This document shows positions 1-7,563 of a DNA stretch of 64,000 bases, in pieces. The stretch is from an uncultured Pelagibacteraceae bacterium. GTDB lineage: Bacteria; Pseudomonadota; Alphaproteobacteria; Pelagibacterales; Pelagibacteraceae. The stretch's first letter is position 1. Each line of letters opens with the position of its first letter. A program made the position numbers and the translations under genes. The notes beneath the pieces are model-generated. The model was not told the DNA's origin, did not search any database, and saw only the letters and a program-made list of their open reading frames with translations. The stretch covers positions 1 to 64,000 of the forward strand of contig CACIRD010000006.1 of NCBI GenBank assembly GCA_902588965.1, written 5' to 3'.

Positions 1-2
1 AT

Positions 3-1097
3 CCAACAATTAGACTTATGATATTTTTGTTATTTTATTTAATTTTTAATTCATTTATCGCTTTGGACTTTGAAACTAGTGTAGGTAGAAACTTTGGATT
101 TATAAGGTTTATACTTCTTTTTTTAGCAATTAATTATTTTTTTGCATATTCCATAAAACAAGAATCAATTTATAAAATTTGGTTTTTAATTATTTTTTTT
201 GTCGTAATTGATTCCTATATAGAGTTTTTTGCAGGTAAAAATATTTTAGGCTATGGCGCTATTGATGGATTATATGGGGACAGAATTGTAAGTTTTTTTA
301 AAGATGAACCAATTGTTGGTGCATATTTAAATGGTTTTATACTAATTTTATCAGGATATATATTAAATGAATTTTTTAAAAAAAACTTTAAATATAAAGT
401 CTTATCATTATCTATAATATTATTATTTCTTATATGTGTTGTTATAACTGGGGAAAGATCAAATACTATTAAAATAGTATTTGGTTTATTTTTATTTTTT
501 TATCTAAGTAAAAATTTAAATATTAAATATAAAGTAATTTCAACTTTAGTAGTTATTTTATTTTTTTCTGTCGCTATAATGAATTCAAACTATTTAAAAT
601 ATAGATATGGAGAACGCCTTTTACTTCCTCTTATTTCAGAAAATGAAAGAGAGAATTTTTTAAATAATAGTAATTATGTAAATCTATATAAATCTGGTAT
701 TGCAGTATTTAAAAATTATCCAATTTTTGGTGTTGGTTCAAAAAATTATAGAGTTGAAATTCATAAAAATCGTTCAAATAATGATGATTATTTTATAAAT
801 AATCACCCCCATCAAATATATTTTGAGTTTTTAGCAGAGCATGGAGTCATTGGCACTACAATTCTTTTATACTTATTATTTGCATTGGTATTTAAAAAAA
901 TTAAAATTATAATTTTGTCTAGAAATTCAATTCAATTGGGTTGCCTTATTTATTTAATTATTTCTTTATTGCCAATTTTACCTAGCGGCTCATTTTTTAG
1001 TGACTTTAACGCAACCTTATTTTGGTTAAATTTTTCAATTATGTATGCATGCAATACTCAAACAAATATTTTTAATAAAAAAACTTTAAACAAATAA
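3..1097 (+). CDS. O-antigen ligase/polymerase family membrane protein (5' end outside window)
   Basis: A polytopic membrane protein with about ten hydrophobic segments and a hydrophilic loop near the middle to C-terminal part (around residues 200-270 counted from the ATG at 18). This layout fits the Wzy/WaaL (O-antigen ligase-like) superfamily, whose members join or polymerise surface polysaccharide at the periplasmic face of the inner membrane. The loop carries a G-V-G-S pattern and an N-H-P-H pattern followed by a glutamate-rich helix, typical of the family's periplasmic loop. The reading frame stays open from the ATG at 18 back to the window edge, so the gene probably begins upstream and is only partly seen. 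Family assignment is by hydrophobic pattern and these motifs; the exact sugar substrate cannot be told. Confidence 0.7.
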   Translation, partial: PTIRLMIFLLFYLIFNSFIALDFETSVGRNFGFIRFILLFLAINYFFAYSIKQESIYKIWFLIIFFVVIDSYIEFFAGKNILGYGAIDGLYGDRIVSFFKDEPIVGAYLNGFILILSGYILNEFFKKNFKYKVLSLSIILLFLICVVITGERSNTIKIVFGLFLFFYLSKNLNIKYKVISTLVVILFFSVAIMNSNYLKYRYGERLLLPLISENERENFLNNSNYVNLYKSGIAVFKNYPIFGVGSKNYRVEIHKNRSNNDDYFINNHPHQIYFEFLAEHGVIGTTILLYLLFALVFKKIKIIILSRNSIQLGCLIYLIISLLPILPSGSFFSDFNATLFWLNFSIMYACNTQTNIFNKKTLNK

Positions 1098-1151
1098 TAT
1101 CTATCTTTGTTTGATTAGTTAGTAAAAATGATATAATTAAATAATATTTTA

Positions 1152-1228
1152 GGGCCTGTAGCTCAGTTGGTTAGAGCAGTACACTCATAATGTATTGGTC
1201 CCAGGTTCGAGTCCTGGCGGGCCCACCA
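1152..1228 (+). tRNA. tRNA with CAT anticodon (tRNA-Ile2 or elongator tRNA-Met)
   Basis: A complete 77-nt cloverleaf with encoded CCA. The acceptor stem GGGCCTG pairs with CGGGCCC, allowing a wobble. The D arm is GCTC...GAGC. The anticodon stem GTACA/TGTAT surrounds the loop CTCATAA, and the T arm CCAGG-TTCGAGT-CCTGG is perfect. The anticodon CAT is shared by elongator Met, initiator Met and lysidine-modified Ile2. The T-T-G-G-T-C variable region resembles Ile2 tRNAs, so tRNA-Ile2(CAT), which needs TilS, is favoured slightly over elongator Met. It is not an initiator: position 1 can pair. Confidence 0.93.
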
Positions 1229-1441
1229 ATTAATATTTCTTCTGCCTTTTTGAAAACATTTTTTTGGCTGATTAAAAACAACAAGATATGGTCTAACTAA
1301 ATGAATGAGTTGGATTTCATTATTTTTCTCACGTTTGCGTTTTTTTTTATTATCTTCCTTGGCGCGTAGGCCTCTTGATAAGAAGAGGAGTGAAACCATT
1401 ACTAATTACAAACTACTAACCGTTAAAAAGGAAACTAAATT

Positions 1442-1597
1442 ATGAAGCGCTTTCTTATTTTTATTTCATTACATTTATTATTATTTCTATTAATAATTGC
1501 ATATCAAGTTCAAGCTGAGGAGGAATGGATTATAGATAAGTTCAGAGACTTATCTTGTGTAAGAGTATCTAATGAAGTAACTCATGGTGATAGTTAA
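1442..1597 (+). CDS. Small secreted peptide of unknown function (51 aa)
   Basis: A 51-codon ORF beginning at an ATG. It has a basic start (MKR), a roughly 20-residue hydrophobic core, and a likely signal peptidase site after residues Q-A near position 25. The predicted mature part is only about 26 residues (EEEWIIDKFRDLSC and onward), with one cysteine. The stop overlaps the convergent mlaC stop by four bases. I do not recognise the family. The signal-peptide pattern and a tidy fit between tRNA and mlaC argue for a real gene, but the length makes it uncertain. The roughly 210 bases between the tRNA and this ORF hold nothing else I can support. Confidence 0.45.
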   Translation: MKRFLIFISLHLLLFLLIIAYQVQAEEEWIIDKFRDLSCVRVSNEVTHGDS

Positions 1598-2190
1598 TTA
1601 TTTATAAAGTTCTCTAGATTTGAAAATAATGCATTTATATTTCCATCATTGCTTAAAATAATAGAAGCAAACTCTTCTTTTTGAGTCCTTGCTAAACTCA
1701 AGCCCTCAATAATTAAATCTCTTATAAGTGGTTTATCAGGATTTTTTGTGTAAATTCTCCAATCAATTTTTACTTCTGGTCTTTTCTCTGTTGCTTGAAG
1801 TAAACTTGTAACGATAGTATATTTTTCGTTAATTTTCTCTTCAGATTGAACATCTATTTTAGGATTTGAGTATTCAGACAACCTGCTTGAAAAACTTTTT
1901 AAAAAATACTTTTCAAAAAGTTCATTATATTTTTCTTTTTGATTGTCATTTATTTCTTTTCTGTATTTTCCAAGTGTGTACATACCTATGCCTTTTATAT
2001 CAACAGTATCTTTCGCAATTTCTTGAAGTTTCAGCATTTTTTCCTTTTTTTCTATATCAGTACTTAAAACTTGAGATGCACGATTGACTGTAGATTGAAC
2101 AAAGATACTTGGTTCGATTGATAAAGAATTTTTGTAAAAAAAAAGGGTTGGTAATATTACAAGTAATAGTGATAATTTTTTTTTAAACAT
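1594..2190 (-). CDS. mlaC: MlaC-like periplasmic phospholipid-binding protein (Ttg2D family)
   Basis: A 198-residue protein with an N-terminal signal segment (hydrophobic about residues 5-20) followed by an all-soluble domain of the MlaC/Ttg2D family. MlaC ferries phospholipids between the outer-membrane MlaA complex and the inner-membrane MlaFEDB transporter. The size is close to the usual 200-210 residues. Family-like landmarks are the early KLQEIAKDTVDIKGIGMYTLGKYR region, compared with the typical 'F-x-x-x-A-R-x-x-L-G-x-W-x' stretch, and the later V-K-I-D-W-R-I-Y motif. It lies 15 bp downstream of mlaA on the same strand, a partner gene, which supports the call. The Mla ABC components are not in this window. 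Confidence 0.85.
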   Translation of the reverse strand: MFKKKLSLLLVILPTLFFYKNSLSIEPSIFVQSTVNRASQVLSTDIEKKEKMLKLQEIAKDTVDIKGIGMYTLGKYRKEINDNQKEKYNELFEKYFLKSFSSRLSEYSNPKIDVQSEEKINEKYTIVTSLLQATEKRPEVKIDWRIYTKNPDKPLIRDLIIEGLSLARTQKEEFASIILSNDGNINALFSNLENFINN

Positions 2191-2205
2191 ATAAAATTTT
2201 ATCTT

Positions 2206-2967
2206 TTATTCAGATTTTATATCATCCCAGTCACTATCGTCCTGGGTATTGGTAATTTTTTTTGAGTTTAATATTTTTTGCTTTCTATCTTGAAGATATA
2301 AACTTCTTACTGATGCATAAAAATCCATTGAATTTTTTTCTAAATTATCAAATGAATCTATATTTTTTGCTCTAAAGTCAATACCACCGGCACCTCTAGA
2401 CATATAGTAATCCGACTCTTTAAAGTAATGCGTATCATTTTTAACTGTAACATTATACCAAGGGTCACCACCCAAAAATGCAGTCAAAGATCCGACAGAA
2501 TCTCTTAGTGTAGATGGTCCTAAAATTGGTAAAACTAAATAACATCCTTCGCTAACACCCCATGTTCCAAGAGTCTGGCCATAGTCTTCTTTACGATAAT
2601 CTTTTACGATACCTAATTGTTTAGCAATATCAAAGATGCCCAGTATTCCAACAGTAGAATTAACTGCTAATCTTGCAGTATTAATACCAGCTGAATGAAA
2701 ATCACCTTGTAGCAAATTGTTAGGGATTGTAATTAAATTTGAGAGGTTGCTCACCACATTGCCTGTTCCAGTTCTAATTGGCGAGGGCAATGCGCGATAA
2801 CCTTTTGCGAGAGGTTTAAAAATCGCTTTATCCAAACCTTGATTAAAAGCAAATGTTGCTCTATTTACACCTTCAAAACAATCTTTCACTTCTTTTTTTT
2901 CGGTTTCAGCATTTACGCCAAAACAAAGTAAGAAATTTATTATAAAAACTAATAATATTTTTTTCAT
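2206..2967 (-). CDS. mlaA: MlaA (VacJ) outer-membrane lipid asymmetry protein
   Basis: A 253-residue protein matching MlaA/VacJ. It has the early F-E-G-V-N-R-A-x-F-x-F-N motif (about residues 31-42), the P-I-R-x-G-x-x-N segment, L-Q-G-D-F, a G-I-L-G-I-F-D helix, and the terminal landmarks Y-G-Q-T-L-G-T-W-G, Y-L-V-L-P and G-P-S-T-L-R-D. MlaA sits in the outer membrane and removes mislocalised phospholipid from the outer leaflet, passing it to MlaC. The signal segment ends GVNA-ET, like a type I site. The cysteine at residue 15 sits inside the hydrophobic core and lacks a good lipobox, so lipoprotein status is doubtful. It is probably co-transcribed with mlaC. Confidence 0.93.
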   Translation of the reverse strand: MKKILLVFIINFLLCFGVNAETEKKEVKDCFEGVNRATFAFNQGLDKAIFKPLAKGYRALPSPIRTGTGNVVSNLSNLITIPNNLLQGDFHSAGINTARLAVNSTVGILGIFDIAKQLGIVKDYRKEDYGQTLGTWGVSEGCYLVLPILGPSTLRDSVGSLTAFLGGDPWYNVTVKNDTHYFKESDYYMSRGAGGIDFRAKNIDSFDNLEKNSMDFYASVRSLYLQDRKQKILNSKKITNTQDDSDWDDIKSE

Positions 2968-3037
2968 AATTTATAGGTTTATAGCAGCGATTTATATATA
3001 ATTAAATATAGAAAAAAAGTTAAAAAAAAATTAAAAA

Positions 3038-3748
3038 ATGCCTATAAAAACAATAAAAAATTACTCTCCTAATTTTTATATAAAAAAAAGGCTTAAAAAA
3101 AATATTAAACTAATAATCATTCACTATACAGGCATGAAAAGTGAAAAAGCAGCAGAAAAACGACTTTTGAAAATACAATCTGAGGTTAGTAGTCATTTCT
3201 TAATCAAAAAAAATGGAGATATTATTGTTTTAGTACCAGAATTATATGTAGCTTGGCATGCCGGTAGATCTTTTTGGAGAGGGATGAAATCATTAAATTT
3301 TAAATCTATTGGTATTGAAATAACTAATCCTGGACACAGTTTTGGATATAAACATTTTTCATATAAACAAATTAAATCTCTAAATAAATTAATAAGATAT
3401 TTGTTAAAAAAATATAAAATAAATAAAAAGGATGTTTTAGGCCATTCAGACGTTGCACCTGAAAGAAAAAAAGATCCAGGTGAAAAATTTCCCTGGGCCT
3501 ATCTTGCTAAAAACAAGTTATCAATTTGGCATAATTTATCACAAAAACACCTTCGCAAACTAAGAAAAAAAAATTGCAGCAAAAGTGAAAGAAAAATATT
3601 TATCAAAAATATTATAAAAATTGGGTATCCAATCAACAGTTTAACAAAAACTATAACCGCATTTCAAAGGAGATTTAGACCAGAGTTAATTGATGGCAAA
3701 ATAGACCAAGAATGTCTAAAAATAAGCAAAAGTATAATTAATTTTTAA
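3038..3748 (+). CDS. N-acetylmuramoyl-L-alanine amidase (Amidase_2 / AmiD-AmpD type)
   Basis: A 236-residue zinc amidase that cleaves the bond between N-acetylmuramic acid and L-alanine in peptidoglycan or its fragments. The Amidase_2 fold is clear. IIIHYTG (about residues 28-34) supplies the first zinc histidine. Then come S-H-F-L-I-x-x-x-G, the W-H-A-G stretch, N-x-x-S-I-G-I-E-I, and G-H-S-D-V-A-P-x-R-K-x-D-P-G near residue 138, with the second histidine and the aspartate ligand. The C-terminal portion (about 190-236) looks like a small peptidoglycan-binding domain (AFQRRFRP...DG...). No signal peptide is obvious, so a cytoplasmic recycling role (AmpD-like) is possible. AmiD proteins share the same architecture. 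Confidence 0.88.
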   Translation: MPIKTIKNYSPNFYIKKRLKKNIKLIIIHYTGMKSEKAAEKRLLKIQSEVSSHFLIKKNGDIIVLVPELYVAWHAGRSFWRGMKSLNFKSIGIEITNPGHSFGYKHFSYKQIKSLNKLIRYLLKKYKINKKDVLGHSDVAPERKKDPGEKFPWAYLAKNKLSIWHNLSQKHLRKLRKKNCSKSERKIFIKNIIKIGYPINSLTKTITAFQRRFRPELIDGKIDQECLKISKSIINF

Positions 3749-3789
3749 AATTTTCTTGAAAAAAAATAAAATTCACATAAGTTAGGCTT

Positions 3790-4145
3790 GCCAGATAAAT
3801 GACTTGTCGCTTTAAATTTTTTTAAAGAGGAAAGTCCGGGCTCTACAAAGACACGGTGCCAGATAACACCTGGCGGGGGGAACCCTAGGGATAGTGCCAC
3901 AGAAAATAAACCGCCTTAACGAGGCAAGGGTGAAAAGGTGTGGTAAGAGCACACCGGCTAAATTGGCAACAATTAGCGCATGGAAAACCCCACCGAGAGC
4001 AAGACCAAGTAGAGATGACATTGTTGCAAAACGAAAAGCAGTCTTTGGCTAGTCATCAGGGTTGGTCGCTTGAGCTTAAAAGTGATTTTAAGTCTAGATA
4101 AATGATAAGTTTAAAAGACAGAACCCGGCTTATAGTTTATCTGGC
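3790..4145 (+). ncRNA. rnpB: RNase P RNA (bacterial class A)
   Basis: This is the catalytic RNA of RNase P, which matures tRNA and tmRNA 5' ends. The terminal helix P1 is visible: GCCAGATAAA at 3790-3799 pairs with TTTATCTGGC at 4136-4145. Universal core elements appear in order: GAGGAAAGTCCGGGC (about 3827-3841), the GGGGGGAACCCTAGGGATAGTG segment in pieces around 3875-3898, AACGAGGCAAGGGTGAAA around 3918, the GTAAGAGCACACCGG block around 3943-3957, CCACCGAGAGCAAG near 3990, and AGACAGAACCCGGC near 4117-4130. Length of about 356 nt is normal. End points come from the P1 helix. Confidence 0.97.
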
Positions 4146-4233
4146 ATTTCATTAAAATTTTTATCAAACTCTATTCATTCTTTGTTTCTAATTTGTTCCA
4201 TAACAATCAATGATTCTGTACAAAATATATGTA

Positions 4234-4276
4234 TTGACGGTTGAATATAAAACCCATATATTCCCATATATTCCCA
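4234..4276 (+). promoter_or_regulatory. Putative dcw promoter overlapped by a three-copy MraZ operator
   Basis: TTGACG (4234-4239), a 17-bp spacer and TATATT (4257-4262) make a near-consensus sigma-70 promoter. Read on the minus strand, the same stretch carries TGGGA (4272-4276), TGGGA (4262-4266) and TGGGT (4252-4256), spaced exactly 10 bp apart with identical ATATA spacers. TGGG repeats at this spacing upstream of mraZ are the known MraZ binding sites in E. coli. They straddle the -10 element, so repression by MraZ would be direct. The predicted start is about 4269, leaving roughly 35 nt to the mraZ ATG. Confidence 0.75.
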
Positions 4277-4304
4277 ATTATGGAAATATTAAAAATATAT
4301 ATTT

Positions 4305-4760
4305 ATGTTCTTATCGACTTACGAAAACAAGTTAGACAAAAAAGGAAGGGTTTCTGTGCCTGCTAGTTTTAGATCTTATTTATCAAATATGGGGTATAAC
4401 GGTATTATATGCTATCCATCATTTAATAATTTATCAATTGAGGCATGGCCGCAAGATCGAATAGAAAAAATTACTGAGGCAATTGACTCTCTTAATCCTT
4501 TTGAGGAAAAAAAAGACTATTTTGCAACCTCAATACTTTCTGAAAGTATTAACTTACAGTTTGATAGCGAAGGAAGAATTTCGCTAACAGAGAAATTATT
4601 AAAACATGCTAAAATAAAAAATAGTATGCTTTTTGTTGGTCAGGGAAAAACGTTTCAAATATGGGAACCAACAATTTTTGAAAAATTTAGGGTACAAGCT
4701 AGAAAAAAATCCAATATTCATCGTGCTAACCTTAAATGGGAAAAACAACTAAATAATTAA
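4305..4760 (+). CDS. mraZ: MraZ transcriptional regulator of the dcw cluster
   Basis: A 151-residue MraZ, the AbrB-like (swapped-hairpin) DNA-binding protein that opens most dcw clusters. The two MraZ repeats are seen. The first is around residues 1-25, with D-K-K-G-R-V-S-V-P-A-S-F-R. The second is around residues 75-110, with F-D-S-E-G-R-I-S-L-T-E-K-L-L and then an F-V-G-Q-G-K-x-F-Q-I-W-E-P ending. The family forms ring-shaped oligomers that bind TGGG-type repeats. Such repeats occur just upstream (4252-4276), so autorepression is likely. No clear Shine-Dalgarno precedes the ATG. The unusual point is the neighbour: ftsZ, not rsmH, follows after 11 bp. Confidence 0.95.
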   Translation: MFLSTYENKLDKKGRVSVPASFRSYLSNMGYNGIICYPSFNNLSIEAWPQDRIEKITEAIDSLNPFEEKKDYFATSILSESINLQFDSEGRISLTEKLLKHAKIKNSMLFVGQGKTFQIWEPTIFEKFRVQARKKSNIHRANLKWEKQLNN

Positions 4761-4771
4761 GAGAGGGAAAT

Positions 4772-6226
4772 ATGACAATTAATTTTAGAACACCAGAGAT
4801 AAAAGAATTAAAACCTAGAATTCTAGTTCTAGGTGTAGGAGGCGCTGGCGGAAACGCTATAAATGAAATGATCGACGCAGGAGTTGAAGGTGTCGAATTC
4901 GTTGCAGTAAATACTGATGCCCAGGATTTAAAGACTAGTAAGGCCAAACAAAAAGTTCAAATTGGTATAAATTTAACCAAAGGACTAGGTGCTGGTGCGA
5001 AGATTGAGATAGGGCAAGCCGCAGCCGATGAATCTCTAAATGAAATAATAGATTTATTAAAAGGTGCTAACATGGTTTTTATAACTGCTGGTATGGGTGG
5101 AGGAACAGGAACCGGTGCTGCTCACGTTATTGCTAGAGCATCTAAAGAATTAAATATTCTTACTGTTGGAGTTGTAACATTACCTTTTTTATATGAAGCA
5201 CCATCGAGAATGCGAAGAGGTCAACAGGGTTTAGAGGAATTAAGGAAGCATGTAGATACTATAATTGTTATTCCTAATCAAAATTTATTTAAAATAGCAA
5301 ACGAAAAAACAACCTTGAAAGAGTCATTTAAATTATCAAATGATGTTTTAAGACATGGAGTGCAAAGTGTCACTGATTTGATGGTGAAAGAAGGTCTTGT
5401 AAATTTAGACTTTGCTGACGTAGAAACGGTGATGAGTTCTATGGGCAAAGCCATGATGGGAACTGGAGAGGCTGAAGGAGAAGGAAGAGCAAAGAAAGCA
5501 ACAGATATGGCACTTAATAATCCATTGATTGATGATTATTCATTGAGAGGAGCAAGAGGATTATTAATAAATATCACAGGAGGTGAAGATTTAACACTTT
5601 TTGAAGTTGATGAAATAGTTAATAAAATTAGATCAGAAGTTGACCATGTAGCAGAAATTATCATTGGATCTATTACTGATTTATCTTTAGAAGGTAAAGT
5701 TAGAGTTTCTATTGTAGCTACAGCTTTAGATGGTCAGCAACCAGAGTCAAAATCTGTTATTAATATGGTTCACAGAATACAGAATCGAAATCCTGGATAT
5801 TCTGATTTTTCATCTCTTAATAATTCACAAACATTAAATTTTTCAACAGCTAACAACACAATGACTAGTGGTGCTAACGCGTTAAAAGTTGAAACAGAAA
5901 CTGTTAATACAAATGAAAGTAGATTTAATAACGAGGAAATTCTTGATGAAAGTATTAATATTAATAGTGATGTTGGTGCAGCAGAAAATATTATTAACAA
6001 TGAAGAAAGTTTAGTACTTCAGGATGAGATACAAGAGTCAAATACGGAGTCCAACGGTCTTGAAAATTTTGGAATTGAGGCAGAGGAGGAAACACCTAAT
6101 TTATTTGACGAAAATCATCAAGTAGAAACAGATACTCAAAATAATTCATCAAATACTGAGAATGAGAGTTTTGATGAAGAAGATGAATTTGAAATACCGG
6201 CATTTTTAAGAAGACAAAAAAATTAA
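4772..6226 (+). CDS. ftsZ: Cell division protein FtsZ
   Basis: A 484-residue FtsZ, the tubulin-like GTPase that forms the division ring. The N-terminal G-V-G-G-A-G-G-N-A phosphate loop is present, as are the tubulin signature GGGTGTG (residues 109-115), the T7 catalytic loop region N-L-D-F-A-D-V, and the C-terminal domain through L-D-G. A long acidic, asparagine-rich linker (about 330-470) follows. The conserved C-terminal peptide E-I-P-A-F-L-R-R-Q ends the protein and normally docks to FtsA domain 2B or to other FtsZ partners. A good Shine-Dalgarno (GAGAGGG) precedes the ATG. Its place between mraZ and rsmH is unusual, since ftsZ normally follows ftsA near lpxC. Confidence 0.98.
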   Translation: MTINFRTPEIKELKPRILVLGVGGAGGNAINEMIDAGVEGVEFVAVNTDAQDLKTSKAKQKVQIGINLTKGLGAGAKIEIGQAAADESLNEIIDLLKGANMVFITAGMGGGTGTGAAHVIARASKELNILTVGVVTLPFLYEAPSRMRRGQQGLEELRKHVDTIIVIPNQNLFKIANEKTTLKESFKLSNDVLRHGVQSVTDLMVKEGLVNLDFADVETVMSSMGKAMMGTGEAEGEGRAKKATDMALNNPLIDDYSLRGARGLLINITGGEDLTLFEVDEIVNKIRSEVDHVAEIIIGSITDLSLEGKVRVSIVATALDGQQPESKSVINMVHRIQNRNPGYSDFSSLNNSQTLNFSTANNTMTSGANALKVETETVNTNESRFNNEEILDESININSDVGAAENIINNEESLVLQDEIQESNTESNGLENFGIEAEEETPNLFDENHQVETDTQNNSSNTENESFDEEDEFEIPAFLRRQKN

Positions 6227-6244
6227 TGGTCTTCAAAAAAATAG

Positions 6245-7261
6245 ATGAATGCCACCATTTTATCGAATAATGATCAACACAATCATTATCCGGTATTGCT
6301 AAAAGAAATTCTTAGCATTATTTCCCCTCAAAATGGTGGCACATTTATAGATTGTACTTTTGGCCAAGGCGGTTACTCCGAATCTATTTTAAAATTTCCA
6401 AAAACCAAAGTAATTGCCATTGATAGAGATTCTAACTGCGAAAAAATTGCAAGATCTATAAAAGAAAAAAATAAAAATAGATTTTTTTTTCACAACATTA
6501 GATTTAGCGAATTAGATAAGATTAAAAAAAATTTATTTCCAATTAATGGTATTATTTTTGATTTAGGGTATTCATATACTCAAATAAAAGATCTATCGAA
6601 AGGCCTATCTTTTGAAAGTAAAGGACCACTTAATATGAAGATGGGTCTTAATAACTTTTCCGCTTCAGAGGTTGTTAATAATCTTGATGAAAAAGATCTA
6701 TATTTAATTTTTAAATATTTTGGAGATGAAAGGGATAGCAGAAAAATAGCAAAAAAAATTGTCTTTGAGCGAGCGAAAGGTCAAATAGATAACGAAAAAC
6801 TTCTTGAAATAATTGATAAAGTAAAAAAAAATAAAAATCAAAAGATACACAAAGCAACAAAAATTTTTCAAGCACTTAGAATCTTTGTTAATAAAGAAGT
6901 AAGTGAGTTAATTTATGGATTGATAAATTCTGTTAAAATTTTAAACAAGGAGGGATTTATTTTAGTAGTTTCATTTCACTCTTTGGAAGATAGAATAATT
7001 AAATATTTTTTTAAAAATCTTTCAGAGCATGTAAAGATTTCTAGATACCAACCAGAACTAAAAAAAGAAAAGAATATTCTTAAAACTTTAAATAAAAAAC
7101 CCATTACACCAACTAAAGAAGAGATAAGGATTAATAGACCATCAAGATCTGCAAAACTTAGATCTGTTATGAAAATTAGCGAAAGAAAAAATTTTGAAAT
7201 AGATATTCTTAAAAAATTTAAAAATCTCTTAGAAATTGAAAATTTATCGGAAAAATTATGA
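6245..7261 (+). CDS. rsmH: 16S rRNA (cytosine1402-N4)-methyltransferase RsmH (MraW)
   Basis: A 338-residue RsmH that uses S-adenosylmethionine to methylate N4 of C1402 in 16S rRNA. It opens with the usual H-Y-P-V-L-L-K-E-I. The SAM-binding motif [12 protein letters not shown] follows (about residues 32-43), then I-A-I-D-R-D. Later come the F-D-L-G-Y-S motif, [11 protein letters not shown], and [10 protein letters not shown]. The C-terminus has the R-x-N-x-R-S-R-S-A-K-L-R box (here [10 protein letters not shown]). Its last four bases overlap the next start (ATGA), indicating translational coupling to ftsL. Confidence 0.97.
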   Translation: MNATILSNNDQHNHYPVLLKEILSIISPQNGGTFIDCTFGQGGYSESILKFPKTKVIAIDRDSNCEKIARSIKEKNKNRFFFHNIRFSELDKIKKNLFPINGIIFDLGYSYTQIKDLSKGLSFESKGPLNMKMGLNNFSASEVVNNLDEKDLYLIFKYFGDERDSRKIAKKIVFERAKGQIDNEKLLEIIDKVKKNKNQKIHKATKIFQALRIFVNKEVSELIYGLINSVKILNKEGFILVVSFHSLEDRIIKYFFKNLSEHVKISRYQPELKKEKNILKTLNKKPITPTKEEIRINRPSRSAKLRSVMKISERKNFEIDILKKFKNLLEIENLSEKL

Positions 7262-7563
7262 AAAATATATTTTTAACATTATCCATTTTTATTCTTATTT
7301 TGTTTACAGCAATCATTAAAAACACATCAAAAAACTTAGAGACCGAAATTTATAATATTGAGGAAAACATAAGTATTTTGGGTGAAAAATATGAGTATAT
7401 CTTTTTAGAAAATAACTATTTAAGCTCCCCCCAAAAATTGAAGAAGTTAAATAGTAACTTATTTAAGGATATATACATATCTATTAATATCTCAGATCTA
7501 AAAACCATTGAAGAAATAAATGGTCAGATTTTTTTAAAGGAATTTATTATTAATGGAAAATAA
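7258..7563 (+). CDS. ftsL: FtsL-like division protein
   Basis: A 101-residue bitopic protein. One transmembrane helix (about residues 3-20) is followed by a heptad-rich, asparagine/glutamate-rich segment (about 25-60) likely to form a coiled coil. FtsL works with FtsB/FtsQ to activate FtsWI at the septum. Sequence similarity to known FtsL is not readable by eye, as FtsL diverges quickly. The call rests on topology, size and the exact position between rsmH and ftsI, with overlaps on both sides (4 bp with rsmH, 11 bp with ftsI). Confidence 0.75.
   Translation: MKNIFLTLSIFILILFTAIIKNTSKNLETEIYNIEENISILGEKYEYIFLENNYLSSPQKLKKLNSNLFKDIYISINISDLKTIEEINGQIFLKEFIINGK

Noticed and set aside
1163-1399. 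78-codon minus-strand ORF ending in a W-W-A-R-Q-D-S-N-L-G-P-like sequence
   Set aside because: It is the antisense of the tRNA at 1152-1228; this translated motif is a well-known false gene call over tRNAs.
3812-4021. 69-codon minus-strand ORF
   Set aside because: It lies wholly within the RNase P RNA gene and has unusual composition for this genome; a shadow of the structured RNA.
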